Below, piece by piece: positions 50,801 through 60,681 of a stretch of DNA of 64,000 bases. Position numbers and translations under genes: made by a program. This DNA comes from Reticulitermes speratus. Taxonomy: Eukaryota > Arthropoda > Insecta > Blattodea > Rhinotermitidae. The stretch's first letter is position 1; each line of letters starts with the position of its first letter. The stretch lies in contig JAJKFL010000005.1 of NCBI GenBank assembly GCA_021186555.1, positions 44,697,635 to 44,761,634 of the forward strand, in the 5' to 3' direction. The notes beneath the pieces were generated by a model that was not told where the DNA came from, did no database searches, and saw only the letters and a program-made list of their open reading frames with translations.

Positions 50801-53800
50801 CCCACAGAGACTGCCATAGTAGAGGCAAGCAAGACATATGCCCATCAGATGGTGCGGACTGACAGCTCTATGCAGAAGTTGGACAAGTTCTATGGCTCTC
50901 CAGCCACTACAGATAAACCCTCTGCCAGGTAAGAGCAGCACAATCACATCTGCCATCAACTTAACATGTAAGATTCGGTGAGGTTGGGTTTTAAATTCAA
51001 CAGATTTTTATGGCTTGCATGTTCTTCTAAATTGTAAGGAATGTGTTATAAAATGTTACTGACATTTTATGGTAGTCCCACACATGCTTGGAGTGACTGG
51101 ATAAAATCACAAATGTCAGTTGGGATATCAAGTATCCAGATTAAACTTTTAATCACCCAGGATCTCCGGTGTCCTAAGCAACTACAATGCAGTGTTTTGT
51201 GCAAAGAATTATGATTACTAATTTCTTTACTTGGAAAATTTATGAGTAGTTATTTATTTGTGGTTTATTTATTCAGGCAGTCAGTAGTGTAGTGTCCCCC
51301 CCCCCATGGCTCGACAGCCCCTTGGGGACCTAGGCTGCCTCATTTTTCGAGGCTTCACGATCACACTTTTTAGACACACCACCTTCGGTAGGACTCCTCT
51401 GGACGAGGGACCAGCTCGTCGCAGAGACCTCTACCTGACAACACACAACACTCACAAGAGACAGATATCCATGCCCCGGTGGGATTCGAACCCACAATCC
51501 TAGTAAGCGAGCGGCCGCAGACCCACGCCTTAGACCGCACGGCCACTGGGATCGGTAGTGTAGTGTATATGGCATAAAATGGCAAGGTGATCAGTGAATA
51601 ATGAGTGGGAGAGGATGTGGCATTATCCTAGTATTTGCATGGAGGGACAGCTGGACTGCAGGCTGAGATTTGTACCTGGTGCCTTCTGAAAACGAAGCAG
51701 GAATGCTAGCAACTTTATAATGACGTTCAGCTTTGGAAAATGCAGTTTGGTTTTTAGGCCATGTATATAAAGTCACATGACTGTCATATTAAATTGCATG
51801 ATGATTACAAGCGGTTTGGTGGGTAATGAGGTACAGTGTATTGGCAGTAACAGCTAGAGTAAAACCCAGATTTTAGGTTTTGTGGGGACCGCCTAAAAAC
51901 GGTGTAAAACGTGGGAAATATTCTAATGAGTATTTGGCTGGGACCATACAAAAAGTGTGGAAAATCATGAAAAAGCTAAAATGTGAGAACATAAAATCTA
52001 GAGTTGCTATATTACCATGCCACTAGCGGGCTGTGTTCTGCACTCACAAAGCTCAGAGCTCCGATGACACTGAACCACCTATACCAGGACTAGCAAATAA
52101 CCAAGCTAAGTGCTGCAAGACAGCATTTGTAGCTGTTCTTCTTCTTCTTCCTCTTTCTTTCTTTCTTTTTTCTTCTCTCTCTCTCTCTCTCTTTTTTTTT
52201 TTGGGGGGGGGGGGGACTTGAGTGTTGAAAGGCACAGATGTTCACTTCGTAATTCTGAAATATGATCTGGAATATTGTTCGGTTTTACCAACAAAATGCA
52301 CACACAAAATCTACTTTTTTATAGTTTTATAAGTATTGATATATAACCCTACACATGTTTCAGTCCTTGGACCATCTTCAGGGGGCTAATAAGCTATTAC
52401 ACTTCAACTTGCATGTTAAAAGGGTTCAAAGAGCACCCATGTCTCAGTAATAAATTTTAAAAACATTTGAGTTTGTAAAATTTTTTTTTGTAAAACTGTA
52501 AAAACTTATAATTTATCTTATAAGTTGAAGTCACAATTTAAAATGTTTAAAATGTTTAAATTAGCGGTGTTGGTCACTTGTGCACGGAATCGTAGTATTG
52601 TTTTTGTTGTTAATTGTAGGTGTGTTGTTTCGCGTGTTGTCGTATGGAGTGGTGTGGGCTGAAAAAAAATGATCTGGAATGTTTAATTTCTCTCACGCTG
52701 TTACATGTGTTTATAACCGAACTGAATGAGGTACATCGATTTTGGCATTTGAAAATTCAATTAGATTGCTAATTACACCACTTACTTTGCAGCAATACTA
52801 GGAGTTCTGACCAAGCAGCGGGTAACAGCAAAGAAATGGCATCGGGACTGAACAATCCACACAGGTGTGTTTTCTCAGTAATTTTTTATTCATGGTGCTT
52901 CAGACTATGGTCTGGGAGATTAAATACTATAAGTTTTGAATTTTCTGTGATCAAGAATATGAAACCAAAGCAGTCCCCAGTGCCTGACTTCTACCACTGT
53001 TCTATCTGGTACAGAGTCAGTCTACACCATGTCTTCAGTTTTCAAACTGTCAAAGCAATTCCGTTGTCATCCAAATACTTGAAACCCTTATGCTAAATTC
53101 TACCAAATTTTCTTGTATTTATAATTTGAGATCTTGCCTAATGAACTGTTTTTGGATTTCATTCTCTGTTCATTTCATAGAACTGTCTAAAAATTTCATC
53201 TCTGTTGCTTGCTGGGCGAAATGGTCGGGTAGTCTGATACATTTTTAGTCAGATGAAAGCACTTTATTTAATGTGTATTGCATACCAAAACAACTCTATA
53301 TGACATCATTTAGGTTGGTCAGTAGGTACCAACATTTTGGATGAACCAGGTGCCTCCATTTACAGGATCTCTTCTACACTGAAGATGGAGGAAGTGGGTT
53401 TCTCAGAAACATTGAAACTGTAGACCAAACTGTGTTGTATTACATCGCAGAAGACTAATTTTTGTGTAGTCACCAAATCTCATACAGCGTTACTTCTGTT
53501 TTCAGGGTGGAGTGCAGACTGACAAGTATTCTTGAACTGCGGCATGATGTGGAAGACAATATGCACGTGGGGCTGAGGGATCTGCTGAAGAACAGTACCT
53601 TTGTTGGGTGCGTGAGTCCAAAACAGGCCCTTATTCAGCATGAGACAAAGCTGTTCCTGTGCAACACCGCTCGTCTCTGGTAGGTGTGCCCACTCACCAC
53701 ACTGATTTGATGATTATATGTCGTGTGCTATGTTTTCCCCTCACCTGCAGCAGCTGTAATGAGAGCATATGATGTTCCCTTGCTGCTGATCAGTGTGGCT

Positions 53801-54887
53801 TTCCTCTCATCTTCAAGTCATAGTGGTTATACCCTTGCAAGATAAAGAAATTAAAACTAAAAATAAATGTTTTTGCTGTGCTAAAAGAGACCCTAATTGG
53901 ATGCTTGAAAAGCTGCAGATTTGAAATGTAAGGGACCACTTTGTAGTTGACCAAAGTTGAGGTTCAGTGTTTGGCACACTGGGCAAATGCTGTTGTGGTG
54001 CCTCAAATTAGGCAACAATCACTTCTTTCTCATCTTCCTAATTCATTGTTTACTAACCAGTGTGCCGTTTGATACTGTAATTTCAGCAATTGGAAGCATT
54101 GTTAAATGAACTGTAAATGTACAAATAGGTAACTACATAATTCCTGAGAGGTAATTATAAGTAAGGTAAAAGGTAAAAAATTCTCCCTAGAACAGGCCAT
54201 GAAGGCCCAGAGGGGGCACTGGATGGGGGTGGGTAGTCAACTCCACGCCCCAGCTGCTTTACCCCCGGGAAAGAGACCTGGTACCCATTGTATAGGAGGC
54301 TGGGAGGGCCCAAGGGCCGGTCTGGACGGCTGCAAAAAGTCTCACCTGTACTGGGATTTGATCCCCGGACCGTCCAGCCCGTAGCGAGTCGCTATACTGA
54401 CTATGCTCTCCTGGCCCGGTAATTGTAAGTACCTTATTCTAAATTGATGGCCAACTGATTATGCCTTGGAATTCCAGAAAATTATGAAGGTGGATGGTAA
54501 TGATACTTTTTGTTTGAACTTAGTTCCTTTGACAATTCATAGAATGTGTGACTCAAAAAGTCAGCCTTTTTCTATGATGTGATAGGTTCATTTGTGAGGC
54601 CATAGTTTTTTGTGCTGAGTTTATTTTGATGTTTCTGGCTTTTTTTATTCCTGTATATGACTATGCATGTCCAGTTTTGATGCTCACCTAACCAGGTGTT
54701 TGTCTTGCAGTGAGGAGCTGTTCTACCAGATAATGCTGTATGACTTCAATAACTTTGGAATGATTAAGTTTACAGTAAGTATTCCCTGCATATCCTGCAG
54801 GAAATTTAGAATATAACTTTTTGTTGGTGTGGTCTCATAGCACATACTTGGTTTACTCAGTAATGTCTGTTTTTTTTCTGGGTGAAT

Positions 54888-54923
<36 letters not shown>

Positions 54924-57900
54924 ACCCCACACACACACACACACACACACACACATGACACTGTAGTCAGACAAGTCCAAGGATCATGACCTGAATTGTT
55001 TCCCCTCATACTTGACTAGCTCATTATGTTACAAGTACAGATGTTAGTACCTACTGCAGTCATAGAGGCAGATTTGAAATGAGTTCCTGTGTGATCAGTG
55101 ATGTAAATAACAGTATACTGAGCCAGGGGAGAACTGTATGCAGAAAACAATCTGCGTATAGCCTTACCAAGAACAGAAGGAGGACATTAGACAGGGGTGA
55201 GTGTGACATGAGTAAGTAAGGTATGTGAAGCTTAATCTGTTGAATCTTTGTTGGTGTTCTCAGAATCCACTACCAATTTATGAGATGGCACTTATGGCTC
55301 TGGATGATGCAGAGTCTGGCTGGACTGAAGTGGATGGCCCAAAGACTGAACTGGCTCAGTCCGTTCAGGAGCTGCTTGTTGAAAAGGGACCCATGTTGGA
55401 TGAATACTTTTCAACAGTTATTGATTCTGATGGGAACTTATGCAGCCTGCCACTGCTGCTTGGTGTGTCTCAATGTTATATGCAAATATGTAGATAGATA
55501 GATAGACAGATAGATAGATACATAGATAAATACCGTATATTCTCGAATCTAATCCGCACCCGAATCTAATCCGCACCCGAATCTAATCCGCACCCAGTTT
55601 TTGGCGACTTCTTAAACGAAAAAAGTTAGTTCGCGATTCTAATCCGCACCTTTCCTTCAACCACCCCTTGCCCACGGGGCGACTGATTGAATAATATTGG
55701 ATGTTACCAATGCGTTAAAATCCGACGCTACGCCTGTGGCCGATGAGTCATACCGATAGAGGCGGGGCCTTTCTCAACAGACGTGCGCAATCTCGTCTGA
55801 AGCCAGCTGATCTTTAGTTGTTGAAACGTGGGAGGTGCTTGTTCCAATTTGTCGTGTACCGTAGTTATGGAAGAGGGACACCTGAAATCTAAACGACTCT
55901 CATATACGGCGAAGTTCAAACGTGAAGTTATTCGGTGCGCAGAGGAGAATGGAAACCGCAAAGCCGCTGCAATTTTTGGAGTTAATGAAAGCAACGTTCG
56001 ACTATGGCGGAAACACAAGGCAGCGATCAGCGGGTGTGAGGCGTCACGAAGGAAATTCACTGGACCCAAGAAAGGACGATTTCCTGAAATTGATGATGCA
56101 GTCTTCACGTTTTTTCAAGAGAGACGCAAGACTGGACTGTTTGTGAGTTATGATCTACTCGTGAGGAGGCGATAAAGAAGGCCAGATCTTTGAACATTCC
56201 TCGAATTATGAGTGATGACGGCGAGTCTGATGAATAATAAATTATAATAATAAATAATAAAATAATAGATTATTGTATTGTATTGTTCTTACGTTGTTTA
56301 TTAATTACGTTAATTACGTTATTGTTATATTGTACAGCAGCTCAATCATTTTTCCAAAATCCAGCTCTAGACCGCGAATCTAATCCGCATCTGATTTTTT
56401 AGCCTCTAAAACTGTAAAAAAGGTGCGGATTAGATTCGAGAATATACGGTATATAGATACTTAGATAGATAGATACATAGCTAGATAGATAAACAGACAG
56501 ACAGATAGATAGATAGATGCTAGAAGTAGGTTGTGGTACAAGTCAGAATACATACATCACCTTAGGCAGTACCTAGAAATGGAGTAAAATAGAAATTCAA
56601 TCCTTGAACAGGTGAACATTTCCTATTGCAGAGATTGAGGGGGGCCAGAAGAAATGTACAACTACTTGCAAATGAATTTTATATTGCTTTCACTGTGCAG
56701 CTTGTACCATTCCACATGACAGCACGCGTAACAACACGCTTATAATCACCAGCATATACAATACCATGATTCTGTGCATCAAGTGACAACACTGCTATTT
56801 TAACTTTTGACTTTAACTTATACGATATAATTTTAAGTTACTATACAGTTTTACATATTTTACAAATTCAAATGTGTTTTTATAACTTACTTCTGAGACA
56901 AGTGTGTTCTTCAGCACATTAAACATGCGATGTGAAGTGTAGTAGCTTGTTACCCCCTGAAGATGGTCTACAGACCGAAACACGTGTAGGGGAATGCATC
57001 GATATTAATAAAAACTATAAAGTAGTTTATGTTTGTGCATTTGTTGGTTACTGAATACTTACAAATGAGTTTGTTGCTGCCCATGTTGGTTTTATCAGGA
57101 AAATTTAAAAGCAATGCCTAAGTTACAGACCAGGATATCCTAGGCAAAGTAATGCACTGTGGCCTGTGCTAACCCAGGATCACGTCGTCATAGTAGTCAA
57201 ATGCTTACAACACTTTGAAGTACACCCAGCCCTTGTTTTACACCCATTTGTTTTATGCCTTTTTGCTTTAATGCCCCTTTCCAGTTTACACCACTTCTTA
57301 ATTTGCGCTGTCTCATTTTTGGTTTAACGCCCTTTGGCTGGCTGTGTTCTATTACACTCACCCCCTATTTCTGATGGGAATATCATTATTGATTTATGCC
57401 TTTTTGACTTACGTCCACTTTTTTCAGGAATGCAACTAGGGCCTAAAACAAGGGTTGTATTTAATGAGTGTTAGAAGCATTGTGTAACGAGGAGCTTCAT
57501 AGTTTTTTCTGTTCACCCGCTATTGTCACATTGATTACATCAGGCAAGCTGAGCTGGGTATACTTTTTAGGGTGCATGGGACAAGCAAGAAATGTGTACA
57601 AAATTATGTTTTGCAAAATCAAGGGAAGAGACTGAACACATCAGCTATTGGTCTGTGTTGATCATGTTAGTTTATTAAGTGGAAACATAAATACCACAAG
57701 AGAGAACACAGACATTATTACACACAGATAAGGAGGTTGATATGAAAGTAAACAGGTAAGATTAGAGAGTTTCACGTGACACTGTGTTTTATAGTAGGTG
57801 GGTACAGTGTTGTGGAGGAACATTCTGCCTCCATGTTCAGTGTAATCAGTATGTTCCTCTGAAATGGTGATTCCTATCAACCAAACTTCATGGCATCACA

Positions 57901-59379
57901 TCCTAGGAGGTCACGTCAGAGTTTCCACTGCCATAAGAACTTGAAATTGCAAATTGTTTTCTGTTAAATGCTGCAGTGCGTTGTTTGACAGAGTTTCCTT
58001 TTCAGACCAGTACAACCCTTCAACCTGTGGCTTGCCGCTCTTCCTGTTACATCTCTCAACAGGTGTTGTTTGGGATGAAGAAAAGAGTTGCTTTGATAGC
58101 TTCTGTCGAGAAATTGCACGGTTCTACAGTCAGCAACTTGAGTCAGATTACTGGGCGGATGGGCATGAAGGTAATTTGTCACAGGTAAACATGTCTCAGG
58201 CACCTTTGGTGTTAATACAATACAGTAGAACCCTGTTAAGAAGTCTTTCAAGGGACCAGAGGATTAGGGATTCCTTAAGCGGGAAGACTTATTAAGAGGG
58301 AAGCTTATTAAAAGCAATAGGATTTCGGGACTTTAAAAATCAGACTTCTTACAGGGGAAAACTTCTTATGCGGGGACTTCTTATCTGGGTTCTACTGTAT
58401 ATGAAAGTAAAGTAAAAGAACTGTCAAGCACAACTCAACTTTGACAATTATTTAATGTCAGATTGTACTACATGTTTCAGCCTTACATGGCGCTCATCAG
58501 GCACTTGTATTTATAAAACTGTTGAGAAAATTGTGTATAACACAATGAAATTCATGGGTAAGATTGAAATCTCATTTTTTTACAAAACTATTTGAAGTTA
58601 AAAACATTTTTAGTGTTTTTAATTCACTTCTGGCTGAAAAATTTTAGGTGGTTCCTACAGAAGTATAAAGTAAGGGTTTCACTGTGTATTTAACAAATAT
58701 AGAATATTTAGAGCCGATCCCAGTGGCCGTGCGGTCTAAGGCGTGGGTCTGCGGCCGCTCGCTTACTAGGATTGTGGGTTCGAATCCCACCGGGGGCATG
58801 GATATCTGTCTCTTGTGAGTGTTGTGTGTTGTCAGGTAGAGGTCTCTGCGACAAGTTGGTCCCTCGTCCAGGGGAGTCCTACCGAATGTGATGTGTGTAA
58901 AAAGTGTGATTGTGAAGCTTGAAAATGAGACGGCCTAGGCCCAGGGGTGTTGAGCCATTGAAAAAAAGATATTTAGAACCTGTACTTAAGTAACAAATTC
59001 TTCACAAAGACAATACAAAAGAGTAATAATAGTAACAGACCTATAGTGTTAGAAATCTGTGCAATAGGATAGTAGGCTTAATGCATTTGACCTGGAACAT
59101 TTTTGATATTGGTTGAGGTGTATTGTTTTTTAATTTCATTTTAGTAACGTATAAAACTGCTGGAACATTAGAACTCATCAAGTGGATTTTATGATGCAAT
59201 TTTTTTTTTTTTTTCAGAAAGATACAGATGACAGTCAAGACCTGAGGTGGGTTGTTGAGCATGTCATATACCCAGCTCTACGTCGCAGCTTTTTGCCACC
59301 CAAGTGGTTTGCAGAGGATGCCACTATTCTACAGATTGCCAACTTACCAGACCTCTACAAGGTTTTCGAGCGTTGTTGA
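44817..59379 (+). CDS. MLH1: MLH1, MutL-type DNA mismatch-repair ATPase (12 coding exons)
   Basis: Pairs with PMS2-type partners to act after MutS recognition of mismatches; also used in meiosis in many animals. Exons: 44817-44929, 45436-45699, 47034-47330, 49197-49330, 49541-49767, 50777-50928, 52793-52864, 53506-53679, 54711-54774, 55264-55462, 58006-58184, 59218-59379. The join stays open for 678 codons (human 756; shorter linker here). GHKL ATPase motifs: KEMIEN (E33, N37), DNGTGI (62-67), GFRGEAL (97-103). The transducer has [10 protein letters not shown] and [18 protein letters not shown]. The linker (exons 6-7) is poorly conserved. The C-terminal domain has SFVGCV-like [29 protein letters not shown] and ends FERC, the invariant MLH1 terminus. 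Intron 5 has a GC donor (GCAAGT at 49768). For exon 11 the second donor (after CAG, 58184) keeps the frame; the first GTAAT does not. Confidence 0.95.
45785..46015 (+). repeat. Dispersed repeat, copy in MLH1 intron 2
   Basis: Shares GTTGACATGAATGT, GGAAGCCTGAAGT and GGGACTTC in order with the inverted copy at 63655-63825. No coding capacity; family unknown. Confidence 0.55.
46199..46460 (-). repeat. Solo arm with hammerhead-like motif, MLH1 intron 2
   Basis: Minus-strand motif: CTGAGGA (complement 46318-46324), extra T, weak stem II, GAAAC (complement 46299-46303), ATGT, A17, and a 4-bp stem I (ATGC/GCAT). No inverted partner found nearby. Ends approximate. Confidence 0.5.
47430..47545 (+). 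repeat. Dispersed repeat fragment, MLH1 intron 3
   Basis: Carries GATTCCTCAGGAACATTGGT, ACCAAACTACACG and the GAGAACCT end of the family seen at 53320 and 57800. Decayed. Confidence 0.5.
48188..49115 (+). mobile_element. Tigger/pogo-type DNA transposon remnant
   Basis: Ends CAGTTGAACTCAGTTATAA and the near complement TTATAACTGAGTTCGACTG, TA on both sides. From 48574 it encodes a CENP-B/psq-type N-terminus ([17 protein letters not shown]) followed after stops by [12 protein letters not shown]. The catalytic domain is missing. 928 bp, in MLH1 intron 3. Confidence 0.88.
51296..51554 (-). mobile_element. tRNA-derived SINE, family 2, copy 1
   Basis: Reverse orientation; the tRNA-like head (about 51470-51554) keeps a GGTTCGAATCC-type B box. 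Perfect 12-bp duplication GTAGTGTAGTGT (51284-51295, 51555-51566). Lies in MLH1 intron 6; the other copy is at 58713-58968. Confidence 0.9.
51857..52010. mobile_element. Decayed relative of the 29960 pogo-type MITE
   Basis: Starts GAGTAAAACCC after TA and shares TTTGTGGGGACCGC and CATACAAAAAGTG with 29960-30135. The right end is weak. Confidence 0.6.
52304..52670 (-). repeat. Hammerhead-bearing repeat arm, MLH1 intron 6
   Basis: Matches the complement of 56735-57045 along about 310 bp, including TAAGTTGAAGTCA and GTGTTG/CGTGTTGTCGT blocks. The inner GTGTTGTTTCGCGTGTTG stretch also resembles the 18180-18205 part of the SLC12A9 intron 6 foldback, so these are one superfamily. Confidence 0.75.
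52345..52388 (-). ncRNA. Hammerhead ribozyme-like motif
   Basis: Minus strand: CTGAAGA (complement 52375-52381), extra T, stem II GGTC/GACT, GAAAC (complement 52357-52361), stem III ACA/TGT around TG, A17, stem I CCC/GGG. Antisense to MLH1. Confidence 0.55.
53320..53460 (+). repeat. Dispersed repeat with hammerhead-like core, MLH1 intron 7
   Basis: CTGAAGA (53379-53385), extra T, GGAG, loop, CTCA, GAAAC (53406-53410), then ACCAAACTGTGTTGT and ACATCGCAGAAGACT, the family's end. Ends about 45 bp before exon 8. Confidence 0.5.
54164..54417 (-). mobile_element. tRNA-derived SINE, family 1, copy 2
   Basis: Same family as 9819-10083. The tRNA-like head in reverse (54355-54417) keeps GGGATTTGATCCCC, and the left end has the GGTAAA tail. 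A 14-bp duplication GGTAATTRTAAGTA (54150-54163, 54418-54431) has one difference. MLH1 intron 8. Confidence 0.88.
54889..54957. repeat. TA / GT / AC mirror microsatellite
   Basis: TA repeats are followed by about 11 GT units, a short GACCCC link and about 14 AC units, so the GT and AC halves form a hairpin. MLH1 intron 9. Confidence 0.85.
55494..56520. repeat. GATA microsatellite split by the pogo-type insertion
   Basis: GATA-type repeats at 55494-55530 continue at about 56452-56518 on the far side of the element, with variants GACA and CATA. Confidence 0.85.
55533..56449 (+). mobile_element. Pogo-type element reduced to its DNA-binding half
   Basis: Terminal inverted repeats begin CCGTATATTCTCGAATCTA with TA on both sides, inside a GATA microsatellite. 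The left end has three tandem copies of CGAATCTAATCCGCACC (55544-55594) and a fourth near 55634. ATG at 55867 opens 102 codons to 56175: an HTH stretch ([20 protein letters not shown] then NVRLWRKHK) and [18 protein letters not shown]. After the stop, DDGESDE-like sequence resembles the family's acidic C-terminus, so the catalytic core is deleted. 917 bp, in MLH1 intron 10. Confidence 0.85.
56735..57045 (+). repeat. Hammerhead-bearing repeat arm, MLH1 intron 10
   Basis: Inverted copy of 52304-52670. The pair brackets MLH1 exons 7-10, so it is more likely two solo insertions than one element. Confidence 0.75.
56950..56995 (+). ncRNA. Hammerhead ribozyme-like motif (sense)
   Basis: CTGAAGA (56957-56963), extra T, perfect stem II GGTC/GACC with loop TACA, GAAAC (56977-56981), stem III ACA/TGT around CG, A17, and a 4-bp stem I (CCCC/GGGG). 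In the sense strand of MLH1 intron 10. Confidence 0.62.
57223..57457. mobile_element. MITE with TA flanks
   Basis: Ends CACCCAGCCCTTGTTTTA and the complement of TAAAACAAGGGTTG, TA on both sides, 235 bp. MLH1 intron 10. Superfamily probably Tc1/mariner/pogo. Confidence 0.75.
57465..57600 (+). mobile_element. LINE C-terminal fragment
   Basis: Reads as a decayed AACGAGGAGCTTCATAG-type stretch (NEELH) then CGCTATTGTCAC, matching the C-terminal region also seen at 62555 and 39980. Confidence 0.5.
57800..57945 (-). repeat. Dispersed repeat fragment, MLH1 intron 10
   Basis: Shares GGAGGAACATTCTGCCTCCAT, here trimmed to its ends, and ACCAAACTTCATGGCATCAC with the 32640 family. Decayed core. Ends about 60 bp before exon 11. 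Confidence 0.5.
58223..58397. mobile_element. Pogo-type MITE (CAGTAGAACCC ends), copy 2
   Basis: CAGTAGAACCC and GGGTTCTACTG ends, TA on both sides, 175 bp, inverted relative to 41330-41503. It starts about 38 bp after MLH1 exon 11. Confidence 0.88.
58430..58560 (-). repeat. Solo arm with hammerhead-like motif, MLH1 intron 11
   Basis: Minus strand: CTGATGA (complement 58494-58500), disturbed stem II (GCC/GGC out of register), GAAAC (complement 58474-58478), ATGT, A17 and a 4-bp stem I (GTGC/GTAC with a G-T pair). Probably inactive. Confidence 0.5.
58713..58968 (+). mobile_element. tRNA-derived SINE, family 2, copy 2
   Basis: tRNA-like head with A box (TGGCCGTGCGGTCTAAGG) and B box GGTTCGAATCC (58778-58788), then a unique body and A-run tail. 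A 9-bp duplication ATATTTAGA (58704-58712, 58969-58977). MLH1 intron 11. Confidence 0.92.
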
Positions 59380-60681
59380 TGACTACACATTTTTTTGTTT
59401 GTACACGAAATGGACATTGCCCTATAAATAAGAAAACTTTTTCAGAAACTGGCCTCTAATATTATTATTTTTACTCATTTCCTTCCTTTTGACTCCCTAA
59501 ATGAGAGGTTTAAAATTGAGTATTGGTGTTGTTGGTGGTGGTGGTGTTGGTGTTGGTGTTGTTGTTTTTGGCCTACACATATAATATATGTGCCACAGAA
59601 GTTTCATCAGTGAACTCAAAAATGTCATTTCATTTCAGTGTATTTTTCTCCTTAAAAAAAAGTGATCCATAGCTTGCACATGACAGTTCTAGATACCAGA
59701 CATTCAGTATCTGAAGTGACATCAGACTTTATCACAGGGTTAAAAACGAATGAATAATTATCTCTGGAACTAGTACTGATAATGAATACATCTTGTGTTA
59801 AGATGACTTAAAGTAAATAAAACTTACACATGAAAATATTAAGTTATAGTAATGTAATAAAAGGATGTTTCACCAAAGTTCTTGAAGGACCAAAAAGTGT
59901 ACACAAATGTTTATTATTTAAAAGTTGTCCCCAGAATGTATGGAAAAAAATTGAAATTAAAGTGGCGTAATAAAGAGTTTAGTTACATTCGTACTAAAGA
60001 ATTTTACTGAACTGAATCTATGAAATTTTTTTTTTTCTAATTTACTCTGTAACTAGTGGAGGAAAGTAATAAGCACAAATTTATCCACATGTGCTCTTAA
60101 ATTTCTATTTGAAACGCACCTAACATGTACAAAGAACGTAAAGTACAGAACATTCATTTCGCATTTTTGGTCCGGTATTTAATTTTTTAGCGGGGGTACA
60201 TCTTTTTAAGGCATGTGTGTTTTGTGCGCAGTATTTAAATTCAATTGTTTCCATGATGGCTATATCGAACTTCCTACGCAACTTGTACTTAAATCAGGGT
60301 ACTGTCTGAATGGACGTAGTTTATTTTTTGTTATTGGCTAGACAAATTTGTTTTTCTTTCGGGTCTTCCGCGAGACGTATCTTCACATGATCGCTTCACA
60401 AGCTGTGTCCCCATGCGTCATGCCTCAAGGCCATGACTTCGGTTCAGTTTGGGGGAGTGTTTACCTACAAAATGCGCAAACCGGTGCGCATAGGTAACGA
60501 GAGTGTCTTCCGTGTTACGGTGTGGTGTTGACCGTAGAAGGTTGTAGTGGTGTTTTAAAGTGCAATTGCTGAGTTTTGTATACTGAAATATGTAGTTAAT
60601 ATATAGGATTTTGTGCCTCATATTATTGTAGTAAGATTCGTTACGCGAGTTTACACATTTGAAGCCTCGGATACATTCAAA
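59380..60681. other. Spacer between MLH1 and the FERM gene
   Basis: Holds the MLH1 3' region, a GGT-rich tract (59522-59570) and, from about 60430, the CpG-containing leader of the next gene. No other gene seen. Confidence 0.55.
59816..59821 (+). terminator. Candidate MLH1 polyadenylation signal
   Basis: First AATAAA after the MLH1 stop, about 440 bp downstream. No other evidence. Confidence 0.35.

Noticed and set aside
54723-54980. 85-codon - strand frame
   Set aside because: It crosses the GT/AC microsatellite and overlaps MLH1 exon 9.
52304-57045. One 4.7-kb transposon with 300-bp inverted ends
   Set aside because: Four MLH1 exons lie between the arms; two independent arms are simpler.
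58713-58795. Functional tRNA gene
   Set aside because: A and B boxes are present, but the sequence runs into a SINE body with an A-tail and target duplication, and an inverted copy with the same body lies at 51296.
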